Shown: positions 37,084 through 45,986 of the stretch, piece by piece
How positions within the stretch are numbered: the stretch's first letter is position 1
How the letters are laid out: every line of letters starts with the position of its first letter
Source of the DNA: Parcubacteria group bacterium
GTDB lineage: Bacteria > Patescibacteriota > Minisyncoccia > Phycocordibacterales > Zambryskibacteraceae
Assembly (NCBI GenBank): GCA_028286465.1
Contig: JAQBRN010000017.1
Coordinates: 1-46,968 of the forward strand
Direction of reading: 5' to 3'
Length of the DNA: 46,968 nucleotides
The notes under the pieces: model-generated
The model's database searches: none
What the model saw: the letters and a program-made list of their open reading frames with translations, nothing else
What the model was told of the DNA's origin: nothing
Translations under genes and position numbers: made by a program

Positions 37084-39002
37084 TATTCGACGCCTAGGAG
37101 ATTTTTCAAAGTATCCTCTGGCACTTCCTTCGGCGCGTCCGGAGCTTTGACGGAAGCGGCTGCAGGTATGACCTCCGTCTCCTGTTTCGCTTCAGGCTGC
37201 GGCGCAACGGGAGGGGTGACTTTCACCTCGGTCTTTTCTTTAAATTGGGAAAGGGTCGGGGCAGGCTTCGGCAGATCGGTCTTCACGATGGCCGAAAGGG
37301 CGCTTCGAAGGTCGTTCAAATTCTTCGGCGATGGATCGCGCTGGTTGTTCTGCTTCTTCTGGAGTTCCGTCAATGACAGTGCGGAGAGCGGCTTGAAGTC
37401 ATCCTGCGGAAGCGCAGATACCGCTTCTTTCTTTATCTGTCTCTCCTCTTTCTGGCGCGCATAGTCGGGCTGCGGAGCGCTTGGAGCGGGAGGATATTCG
37501 CGCTTGCCACGGAGGTCCATCGGCTTCGGTCCGCCTCGGCTCGCGCCAGTCGAGACAGGCTCTCTCCTCTCTTGTACAGGTTCGGCATAGCGAGGCCTGT
37601 CTTGGCTTGCCTTTGGGTAGTCCGATCTCGGCGCTGATCTCGGGTAATCATTTTGTCGCACATCACCATAGCGCTTGTCTTTCGGTGGAGCCTTTACATT
37701 CTCTCTCTTCCCCTCCTCATGCCAGTCGCCGATAATCTTCTCGACCAGGGCTCGGGGCTTCGCGAAGGTGAGACGCGAATTCTTGATAACCTCATCGACC
37801 GAGGATACTTCCGGCTTCTTGATGGGCGGCAGGGTCGTGGCCGAGAAGGGCTGGGAAGAAATACCGTCGATCATCAATTTCAAATAGATTTGGTACGATC
37901 CGAGGTTCACCAGGTCTTCCGCGATGAAGACCGGCGCGAATTCCTTCTCGAGCGTTTCGGCGTCATATGCCCCGACGCGGAACGTGATCATGGTACCGAC
38001 GTTGCCGAAGACGGCAGCCCGCACCTCTTCGGCCATCTGCTCGATGTACTGGTGGGCGATGGTGAGGTTCAATTTATATTTTCTGGCTTCCGAAAGAATG
38101 TCCGCGAAGGACTCATTGGCGAAGGACTGGAATTCGTCGACGAAAAGGTAGAAATTCGGCAGCTTGTTGAGTGCCGCTTCGTTCTGATCGGCGCGGCTCA
38201 TGGCCGAAAGGTAGATCTTCGTAATGAGCATGGAGCCTAAGAGGTTGGCATTGGCTTCTCCGACGCGGCCCTTCGAGAGGTTGACGATCATGATCTTGCC
38301 TTCGTCCATGATCTTTCTGAAGTCGAAGGAGGACTTCTCCTGCCCGATGATGTTTCGCACGAGCGGGTTCGAAGTGAATTGTCCGATCTTGTTCTGGATA
38401 GCCGGCGTGGCCTCTGCCGCGAAACGTTCGGTGTAATTGGCGAATTCCTGCGTCCAATAGGCCTTGACGGAGGAGTCGGTGACGTTCGCCACCACCTTAT
38501 CCCGGTAGTCCTTATCCGTCAGCATCCTATTGATACCGAGCATGGTCGAGCCCGGGTACTCAAGGAGAGCAAGAATAGTATTCTGCAAGATATACTGCAT
38601 GCGGTCGGAGAAGCTCTCCTCGCCGAAGAGCTTCTTGAAGGCGGACATCAGGCCGTTCACCACAAGGTGCCTCTTGTCCGGTCCGACGTCTTCCATAACG
38701 TTGAAGGAAATCGGGTGCTCGATGTCGAAGGGCGCGAAGTACACCACGTCCTTGACGCGCTCGGGCGGAATATACTCAAGAAGAAGCTCTGCGGTCTTGC
38801 CGTGCGGGTCGATGAAACACATCCCCTCGCCTCCCGCGATATCCTGCACGGCCATATTCTCAAGAAGGGTCGACTTACCCATGCCCGTCTTTCCTATGAC
38901 ATAGACATGCTTCAAGCGATCCTTGGCCTTGATGCCGAAGGGTATGCGCCGATTCCTCGAGTCCGTCTCGCCGAAGTACGTTATTTTCTCAGGATCGAAC
39001 AT
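37083..39002 (-). CDS. TraG/VirD4/HerA-like DNA-translocase ATPase with long disordered C-tail
   Basis: VYVIGKTGMGKSTLLENMAVQDI Walker A; FYLFVDEFQSFAN Walker B; C-terminal ~200 aa rich in P/K/E/Q. Confidence 0.85.
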   Translation of the reverse strand: MFDPEKITYFGETDSRNRRIPFGIKAKDRLKHVYVIGKTGMGKSTLLENMAVQDIAGGEGMCFIDPHGKTAELLLEYIPPERVKDVVYFAPFDIEHPISFNVMEDVGPDKRHLVVNGLMSAFKKLFGEESFSDRMQYILQNTILALLEYPGSTMLGINRMLTDKDYRDKVVANVTDSSVKAYWTQEFANYTERFAAEATPAIQNKIGQFTSNPLVRNIIGQEKSSFDFRKIMDEGKIMIVNLSKGRVGEANANLLGSMLITKIYLSAMSRADQNEAALNKLPNFYLFVDEFQSFANESFADILSEARKYKLNLTIAHQYIEQMAEEVRAAVFGNVGTMITFRVGAYDAETLEKEFAPVFIAEDLVNLGSYQIYLKLMIDGISSQPFSATTLPPIKKPEVSSVDEVIKNSRLTFAKPRALVEKIIGDWHEEGKRENVKAPPKDKRYGDVRQNDYPRSAPRSDYPKASQDRPRYAEPVQERREPVSTGASRGGPKPMDLRGKREYPPAPSAPQPDYARQKEERQIKKEAVSALPQDDFKPLSALSLTELQKKQNNQRDPSPKNLNDLRSALSAIVKTDLPKPAPTLSQFKEKTEVKVTPPVAPQPEAKQETEVIPAAASVKAPDAPKEVPEDTLKNLLGVE

Positions 39003-39043
39003 TTGCCTTGATTATACAACAAAGGGACTTCAGAGGGTATGAA

Positions 39044-39069
39044 AACAGCCACTTCAACAAGTGGCTGTT
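39044..39069 (-). terminator. Intrinsic terminator overlapping stop codon region of 39068..39457
   Basis: Reverse strand AACAGCCACTT-GTTG-AAGTGGCTGTTTTC. Confidence 0.78.
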
Positions 39070-39457
39070 AGAGGTCGATTTCTTGGGGTTCGTCCTGACT
39101 CGGAGTATCTCCGTCGCGGACATTGATCCTCTTGTCCGAGACTCTCCGTCCGTAGTGCGGGACGGCTTCGGGCACATGATCCGAGGCCCTGCGGCCGTAG
39201 ACATGCGACTCGGCCTGCCTGTCGGCAGGCATGGCTTCAGCCATTTGCACATTGACGAGTGCGCGCTTCCTCAAGTGTCTCTTTTCGGCCTTCGACTTCA
39301 AGGTAAGCCGTCTGTCGACCGAAATGAGAACGGAAAGAAAAACGATAAGGAGTCCGGACGCCACTTCGAAGAACGATTCCCACGAGTGCGGAAAGCCCAA
39401 AACGGGCAAGAGGGCGATGAAGAATCCAAGCGCGAGGATGATACGGGACTTCGGCAT
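39068..39457 (-). CDS. Small membrane protein with repeated YGRRxSD motif
   Basis: Two TM segments then charged tail with VYGRRASDHVPEAVPHYGRRVSDKR. Confidence 0.6.
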   Translation of the reverse strand: MPKSRIILALGFFIALLPVLGFPHSWESFFEVASGLLIVFLSVLISVDRRLTLKSKAEKRHLRKRALVNVQMAEAMPADRQAESHVYGRRASDHVPEAVPHYGRRVSDKRINVRDGDTPSQDEPQEIDL

Positions 39458-39474
39458 GAGACTAGTATACCCGC

Positions 39475-40074
39475 TTACTTCTTCTTTTCAAACGAGAAAT
39501 ACGCGAGTGCGGCAATGGCAAGAATGGCGACGATGGAGAAGACAGACAGCCTTCCGAGGGAAAGAATGGCCGTCACCAGGGTCAGTATCCGAGCGTGGAA
39601 AACATACCCGACCAAGAGATACAAGGGCGCATATACCGCACATGAGATGACACTATACAGAAGGAATTTATGCCACGGGATCCTGATGACGGCTGCGACG
39701 ACCGGATTCAAAAGGCGCCAACCGGGCACGAAGTGGGAAGCGAACACCAGGCCGAAGATCTTCGGCTCGCTTGCATCGATGTACTTCTCCGTCATCTTGC
39801 CTTCCACCTTCTTCGAGAGCGTGGCGGCAACGCGCGCGCCGCCGAGAGTCAGAGAGTAGAGCGCCAGATCGAAGAATGTCGTGGCAAGGATAGAGACGAT
39901 GGCGAAGCCGACGATACTTCCCTTGCCGATGCCTGCGAGATATCCGAGAAGAAGAATAGTGACCCCTTCAGGAATAGGTACCACGTGCCCGCTTGCAAGG
40001 ATCGCGAGAAAGATCCCCGGATACGACAGGTGCGAGAGATGGGCGAGATTCGTGAGGATAAAATTGTGATGCAT
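39475..40074 (-). CDS. DedA/SNARE-associated (VTT) family membrane protein
   Basis: LAILASGHVVPIPEGVTILLLGYLAG...GLVFASHFVPGWRLLNPVVAAVIRIPWHKFLLYSVI; start at MHHNFILTN, the ORF-track extension runs into the tRNA antisense. Confidence 0.8.
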   Translation of the reverse strand: MHHNFILTNLAHLSHLSYPGIFLAILASGHVVPIPEGVTILLLGYLAGIGKGSIVGFAIVSILATTFFDLALYSLTLGGARVAATLSKKVEGKMTEKYIDASEPKIFGLVFASHFVPGWRLLNPVVAAVIRIPWHKFLLYSVISCAVYAPLYLLVGYVFHARILTLVTAILSLGRLSVFSIVAILAIAALAYFSFEKKK

Positions 40075-40154
40075 GCTTCGCGTCAGTATAACATTCCGGC
40101 TTTGCCGCGTCCTTGTTTTGAGCCATACATTCTGGTATTCTTGGCTTCGTACAT

Positions 40155-40230
40155 GCGCGTGTAGCTCAGCTGGTAGAGCAATCGACTGATACTCGGTAGG
40201 TCCTTGGTTCGAGCCCAAGCACGCGCACCA
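40155..40230 (+). tRNA. tRNA-Ile (anticodon GAT), CCA encoded
   Basis: Folded by eye: acceptor GCGCGTG/CACGCGC, anticodon arm ATCGA-CTGATAC-TCGGT, T arm CTTGG-TTCGAGC-CCAAG, 3' ACCA. Confidence 0.95.
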
Positions 40231-40238
40231 AATTAAAA

Positions 40239-40256
40239 ACTAGCCCGAAGGCTAGT
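40239..40256 (-). terminator. Intrinsic terminator (UUCG tetraloop) overlapping stop codon of 40252..40422
   Basis: Reverse strand CACCACTAGCC-TTCG-GGCTAGTTTTTAATTT. Confidence 0.85.
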
Positions 40257-40422
40257 GGTGAAAAAACTTATAGAGGCCGGTACCGATGCCCCATGCCACG
40301 ACGATAATGATGATGGCAGCGACAATGGTGTTCGGGCCCAGTTGCCACCAGCTCACTTCGTCTTCAGACTCCGTAGTTTGTGCGGTCGACGCCTGTCGCT
40401 GATATCCGTCTCCGTTCTCCAT
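40252..40422 (-). CDS. 56-aa single-TM small protein
   Basis: MENGDGYQRQASTAQTTESEDEVSWWQLGPNTIVAAIIIIVVAWGIGTGLYKFFHH; AAGGAGG just upstream; own terminator. Confidence 0.6.
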   Translation of the reverse strand: MENGDGYQRQASTAQTTESEDEVSWWQLGPNTIVAAIIIIVVAWGIGTGLYKFFHH

Positions 40423-40485
40423 CCCCCTCCTTGTGTGGAGATCTTTGCGTACTCTACTACCCTCATCGATTTTTGCAACAAAAAA

Positions 40486-40508
40486 CCTCGCGACCATTTG
40501 GCGCGAGG
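40486..40508 (-). terminator. Intrinsic terminator
   Basis: Reverse strand CCTCGCG-CCAAATGGT-CGCGAGGTTTTTTG. Confidence 0.82.
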
Positions 40509-40549
40509 CCTGCGCCCGGGCATTTCCAGGCGACCGCTTTAAAGAATTT

Positions 40550-40777
40550 TCAAGGACGGAACAAGTGCCAAAGATAGTGTCCCAGATCCCACAAACGAAG
40601 AGCGATGAGAACGCCGATGCAGATACAAACTCCACAAACGATAAGTGTAAGCATCACGTCGTCCCATCTCTCATTTGCAGGCGTGGGCCGTCCATTGCGT
40701 TCCCCTGGAGCCAAGGGACCTCCGTCGATCCCCATCCCAAGCCGTCCATATGGGCTGAAACTACGCTTCTTAACCAA
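40550..40777 (-). CDS. 75-aa small membrane protein (TTG start)
   Basis: AAAGGAGG-CAGT-TTG GTT AAG AAG; one TM segment MLTLIVCGVCICIGVLIALRLW; terminator downstream. Confidence 0.5.
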   Translation of the reverse strand: MVKKRSFSPYGRLGMGIDGGPLAPGERNGRPTPANERWDDVMLTLIVCGVCICIGVLIALRLWDLGHYLWHLFRP

Positions 40778-40836
40778 ACTGCCTCCTTTCAGTTGATCCG
40801 TGTGGAGCTTACCTATTCAGAACCATATTGCAACAC

Positions 40837-40858
40837 AAAACCGCCTTTCGGCGGTTTT
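40837..40858. terminator. Terminator hairpin closing the 16S unit
   Basis: AAAACCGCC-TTTC-GGCGGTTTT. Confidence 0.8.
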
Positions 40859-40859
40859 G

Positions 40860-40886
40860 CTTATCGTTCTCTATTTTGTTCCGTTC
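40860..40886 (-). other. 3' arm of 16S precursor processing stem
   Basis: GAACGGAACAAAATAGAGAACGATAAG (reverse strand) complementary to leader at 42550..42576. Confidence 0.75.
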
Positions 40887-40988
40887 ACTGGTCTTTCCCA
40901 GCGTCGGACCGTTTTAGGGACTACGATCTTCGTCCATTATATGCTCAATTGAGGCATACAATATCGACACGATTACCCAAGATATTAT

Positions 40989-42524
<1,536 letters not shown>

Positions 42525-42549
42525 ACTTCGAATTGCTTCGTCGTTTTTA

Positions 42550-42576
42550 GAACGGAACAAAAGAGAAAACAATAAA
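42550..42576 (-). other. 5' arm of 16S precursor processing stem
   Basis: TTTATTGTTTTCTCTTTTGTTCCGTTC (reverse strand). Confidence 0.75.
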
Positions 42577-42619
42577 TCATTTTTTCTTCTGCTCTGCTTT
42601 AGAATTCGTCCCGCTCGTT

Positions 42620-42651
42620 CGAGCACCCCCTGTTGCTACTGGGAGTGCTCG
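42620..42651 (-). repeat. Stem-loop in 16S leader
   Basis: CGAGCACTCCC ... GGGGGTGCTCG. Confidence 0.7.
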
Positions 42652-42717
42652 TGGTTTCATTTTTTGAATTTCAAGAACTTGCAGTTCTTCAAATCTCTAT
42701 TCAATTGTGAATGTTCA

Positions 42718-42741
42718 ACGCTCTAGACCTGTCTAGAGCGT
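42718..42741 (-). repeat. Palindromic stem-loop at predicted 5' end of 16S transcript
   Basis: ACGCTCTAGAC-AG-GTCTAGAGCGT. Confidence 0.75.
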
Positions 42742-42748
42742 GGGGTTC

Positions 42749-42776
42749 ATTATACTTATATCTTTCCCCAGGTCAA
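42749..42776 (-). promoter_or_regulatory. 16S rRNA promoter
   Basis: Reverse strand TTGACC-16 nt-TATAAT. Confidence 0.8.
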
Positions 42777-42815
42777 GCAGAGATCAAGCCCGGGCAAAAG
42801 GGATCAAATATGGCC

Positions 42816-43442
42816 CTATGTATGGGCTTCCGAGAGGATCTTATAGACGTGCACGTAAGCGAGCCCGGCGACCGGAATAGCCACGAGAAGTCCGACCACG
42901 AGAGCGATGGCCCCGAGGATGACAAGGCCGAGGAGCGTGATGAAGAAACCGAACAATTTCCACTTATGACCCTTGGTCATTGCGGCTGATCGCGTGAACG
43001 ATTCCCCTATCTCGAGATCCGTATCGATGACAAGAAGCGGCACGAAGCAGTATGTAAGTGCGAAGTAGATGCCCGGGATAATGAAAAGAATGCTGAGAAG
43101 CGCCGTGCCGAGAGCGTAGAGAAAGCCCGTAAGAACGAAAACAATGACGTGTTCCGGATGAGCGAAAATTTCCGTCCACTCGGGCTTCTTTCCTTCGTCG
43201 ATCATAAGAAGAAGATTGAGCCAGCCGATCTTCACGATGGTGACAATGACCCAGACGACGATGCCGAGAAGCAATACGGAAATCATTACTTCCCGATGAT
43301 GTCCGCCGGGCATAAGGCCGTCGTGGCTCGCTACGGACTGAAGAACAAAAAGAGAAAGAAGAGAAAAGACAAGCGCCATCTTGTGATTCTTGAAAAGAGT
43401 CCATCCCCGCTTGATAGCAGCACCGATCGAAAATGTTTTCAT
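42816..43442 (-). CDS. Integral membrane protein (DUF975/YciC-like fold)
   Basis: AAIKRGWTLFKNHKMALVFSLLSLF ... FIIPGIYFALTYCFVPLLVIDTDLEIGESFTRSAAMTKGHKWKLFGF. Confidence 0.7.
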   Translation of the reverse strand: MKTFSIGAAIKRGWTLFKNHKMALVFSLLSLFVLQSVASHDGLMPGGHHREVMISVLLLGIVVWVIVTIVKIGWLNLLLMIDEGKKPEWTEIFAHPEHVIVFVLTGFLYALGTALLSILFIIPGIYFALTYCFVPLLVIDTDLEIGESFTRSAAMTKGHKWKLFGFFITLLGLVILGAIALVVGLLVAIPVAGLAYVHVYKILSEAHT

Positions 43443-43478
43443 GTATTCATCCTACACTCTATCTTGATAAAGAAAAGC

Positions 43479-43498
43479 GCGGGCCCCGAAGGACCCGC
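43479..43498 (-). terminator. Intrinsic terminator (UUCG tetraloop)
   Basis: Reverse strand GCGGGTCC-TTCG-GGGCCCGC-GCTTTTCTTT. Confidence 0.8.
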
Positions 43499-43503
43499 AC
43501 GTG

Positions 43504-44064
43504 TTATGGCAAGACGATTGCCTGAGTTCTCCATCCGAGAGACAGAGCGGATGCGGTGCTCTCCTTGTGCAGAACACCATCGACCGTCGACCAATTGACC
43601 GCATCGATGCCGGCGGCGTAACTCCCCGGCGAGAGCGGACCGCCGGAAGCGGTGCGGCCTTCGAAAACGAATGTGACGGGAACCACCACGCTGTTGCTCT
43701 CCGGGATCTTGAAGTGATCCGATCCGAACGCGACGACGCCCGATGAGGGCACCGTATAGAGCGACGTTTGAGCGATAGCGAGAAGAACGCGTACGCCGTC
43801 CTTCCAAATCGTAAGCTCGAAAGCCGGAATGGAGGCGGCCTGACTGCCGAGCACCACGTCTCCGCCAGAAGCCTTGATCTCGACCAGAAACGTCGCCATC
43901 AGAACCGAGGACTGGCTGGAACCGGCTGGCACGCTCGATCTCTCGATACTATTCTCGAGAACCGAGAAGGTCGGCGCCGCTTCATGCACCGGCGCTACGG
44001 GCGATTCAGCACATGCCGAGGCGAGTACCGCTCCGAGAACAGCGAAACTTCGACAGAAACGCAT
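43504..44064 (-). CDS. Predicted secreted/lipoprotein of unknown function
   Basis: MRFCRSFAVLGAVLASACAES lipobox-like signal, then beta-rich-looking sequence; promoter and SD upstream, terminator downstream. Confidence 0.6.
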   Translation of the reverse strand: MRFCRSFAVLGAVLASACAESPVAPVHEAAPTFSVLENSIERSSVPAGSSQSSVLMATFLVEIKASGGDVVLGSQAASIPAFELTIWKDGVRVLLAIAQTSLYTVPSSGVVAFGSDHFKIPESNSVVVPVTFVFEGRTASGGPLSPGSYAAGIDAVNWSTVDGVLHKESTASALSLGWRTQAIVLP

Positions 44065-44112
44065 TGGGGCTTCTCCATGAGGCCGGGGAAATTCAAAAAG
44101 AGCGCTTTCTGT

Positions 44113-44140
44113 ATTATATCAGGATATGAGTATATGTCAA
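44113..44140 (-). promoter_or_regulatory. Consensus sigma70 promoter for 43504..44064
   Basis: Reverse strand TTGACA-16 nt-TATAAT. Confidence 0.75.
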
Positions 44141-44181
44141 TAGCACACGAGTTATAGCGATCCTCCGGATAATAAAGAAAA

Positions 44182-44199
44182 GCGAGCCTCTAGGCTCGC
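44182..44199 (-). terminator. Intrinsic terminator with stop codon in its loop
   Basis: Reverse strand GCGAGCC-TAGA-GGCTCGC-TTTTCTTT. Confidence 0.8.
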
Positions 44200-44420
44200 C
44201 GTAATCTCTGTTCAAATTCTTTGTCGAATTCAGCCCACTCGCTCTCCGTGATCCAGTGAGCGAAATCGATGATGAAATGCCTGCCGCTCTTCTCGAAATA
44301 GACAACTCGCGAGTCGCTATTCAGAAGATTGAAGCCTCTCTCGAGTAGCATCTGGCGAAAGATCCCTTGCTCTACGGGCAGTCCGATCTCGTACCGTTCG
44401 ACTGTGGTCGCGGTGATCAT
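44190..44420 (-). CDS. Hypothetical protein, 76 aa
   Basis: Complete ORF ending in the terminator hairpin; no family recognised. Confidence 0.55.
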   Translation of the reverse strand: MITATTVERYEIGLPVEQGIFRQMLLERGFNLLNSDSRVVYFEKSGRHFIIDFAHWITESEWAEFDKEFEQRLRRA

Positions 44421-44540
44421 GTTTGCCCCCGTTTGAGTCCCGGGCTAATCCTACTCTCAAACTCTTAAAGTTGAAAGAGTGGGTAGTCTATTTTGCCACC
44501 TTTCTAAGGTCACGAGGAGGGCGAGATCTACAGGCACTAC

Positions 44541-45068
44541 CTAGAAGATAGATACGAAAAAGATCCAAGCGAGAATGGCCACGACAAGCACGACGCCGCC
44601 GGATATCTTTTGGTTCAATAACTTATGACGCTCCCGATCAAGGCATGTGATAGTGATGATAAGCGAAGCAAATGCGAGTATCACGATAGAGGACACCGAC
44701 TTGCTCAAGACGTCTCCCGCCAAGACTTCCCAGATCGCCATGATACCGAGAAGGGCAAGTATGGAAACCGACACGACCAGAAGGCCTACCGTAAGATGGC
44801 GTATGGATGTGAAGGTCGGATTAATATCCGGCACCACGGTAGTTTGTCCGTCCGGGCCCATGACGAGTGCGGATTCCTCTTTGCTGTCGACGAAGCGACC
44901 AGCCACCATAATAAGCACCGACACTCCCGCCAGAAGGCCGAGGGTCTCGAAGGACTTGGTGATCACGTCATGGCTGAAGATATTCCATACTCCCATAATG
45001 GAGATCGCTGAGAGCACCACGACGGCGATAATGAAGAAGAATGCAGACCCGTTTTGTAATTTTTTCAT
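44541..45068 (-). CDS. Four-TM membrane protein with internal duplication
   Basis: ISIMGVWNIFSHDVITKSFETLGLLAGVSVLIMV vs ALLGIMAIWEVLAGDVLSKSVSSIVILAFASLIITI. Confidence 0.7.
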   Translation of the reverse strand: MKKLQNGSAFFFIIAVVVLSAISIMGVWNIFSHDVITKSFETLGLLAGVSVLIMVAGRFVDSKEESALVMGPDGQTTVVPDINPTFTSIRHLTVGLLVVSVSILALLGIMAIWEVLAGDVLSKSVSSIVILAFASLIITITCLDRERHKLLNQKISGGVVLVVAILAWIFFVSIF

Positions 45069-45084
45069 ATAGTAATCCTACACC

Positions 45085-45978
45085 CTACTTGGTTTTCTGC
45101 CACTTTTGGAAGGTTACGAGGAGGGGCGAGGCTACGAAGATCGAGGAGTAGGTACCGACGATCACGCCGACGATGAGAAGAAGGGCGAAGTCCTTGGTAG
45201 CCGGAGAACCGACGAGATAGAGTGCGAGAAGGGTGATAAAAATAGTTAAGGATGTGTTGATGGAACGGCCGAAGGTCTGCTGTACCGACTTCCCGACCGT
45301 TTCTTCGAAGGGCTCGGACTTCGGGCTCGTTTTCAGATTCTCGCGAACGCGGTCGAAGACGACGATCGTGTCGTGCACGGAGTATCCGAGGATGGCCAAG
45401 AGTCCCGTGACGAACAGAAGATCGATCTCCACTCCCTTAAAGTGTCCAAGAAAGACGAAGACGCCCGCCGGAATGATGACATCGTGGGCAAGGGCGATGA
45501 TCGTCGCTAAGCCGTACTTCCATGAGGACACAGGCTTCGATACGCCGCGGAAAGCGAAGGTCACGAAAAGGACAATCATCACAACGACGACCGCAATGGC
45601 CTTATAGGCCTTCGACTTCAGCTCCGCACCGGCCACAGGGCCGATAGTATTCTGTCTTTGGATGCTCGGAGAGACGCCGTTCACGGAAATGTCTGCAATG
45701 AGCTTAGTACGCTCACCCTCCGAAAGTTCCTTGGTGCGGATGATGTAATCGCTGTTTCCGGAAGGACGAACGGAGAAACCGCCGATGTTCTCTGCCGTGA
45801 TCTTCGCATTGATGTCATCGAGTGTCGGAGCGCTCTCCGCATACTTCACTTCGGTGAGCGTACCACCTTTGAAGTCGATCGACTCGTTGAAGCCGTAGAA
45901 AATGATGCCGTATGCCGAAAGTGCGATAAGGAGTCCCGAGATCATGAACCATAATTTTCTTTGGCGTACGACGAACAT
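45085..45978 (-). CDS. secF: Protein translocase subunit SecF
   Basis: SIDFKGGTLTEVKY; GLLAILGYSVHDTIVVFDRVREN; QQTFGRSINTSLTIFITLLALYL; start at MFVVRQRKL. Confidence 0.96.
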   Translation of the reverse strand: MFVVRQRKLWFMISGLLIALSAYGIIFYGFNESIDFKGGTLTEVKYAESAPTLDDINAKITAENIGGFSVRPSGNSDYIIRTKELSEGERTKLIADISVNGVSPSIQRQNTIGPVAGAELKSKAYKAIAVVVVMIVLFVTFAFRGVSKPVSSWKYGLATIIALAHDVIIPAGVFVFLGHFKGVEIDLLFVTGLLAILGYSVHDTIVVFDRVRENLKTSPKSEPFEETVGKSVQQTFGRSINTSLTIFITLLALYLVGSPATKDFALLLIVGVIVGTYSSIFVASPLLVTFQKWQKTK

Positions 45979-45986
45979 AAATTTGT

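Noticed and set aside
40252-40635. Full 127-aa ORF as given in the track
   Set aside because: The N-terminal 71 residues span the upstream terminator at 40486-40508; the SD-preceded ATG at 40422 is the more credible start.
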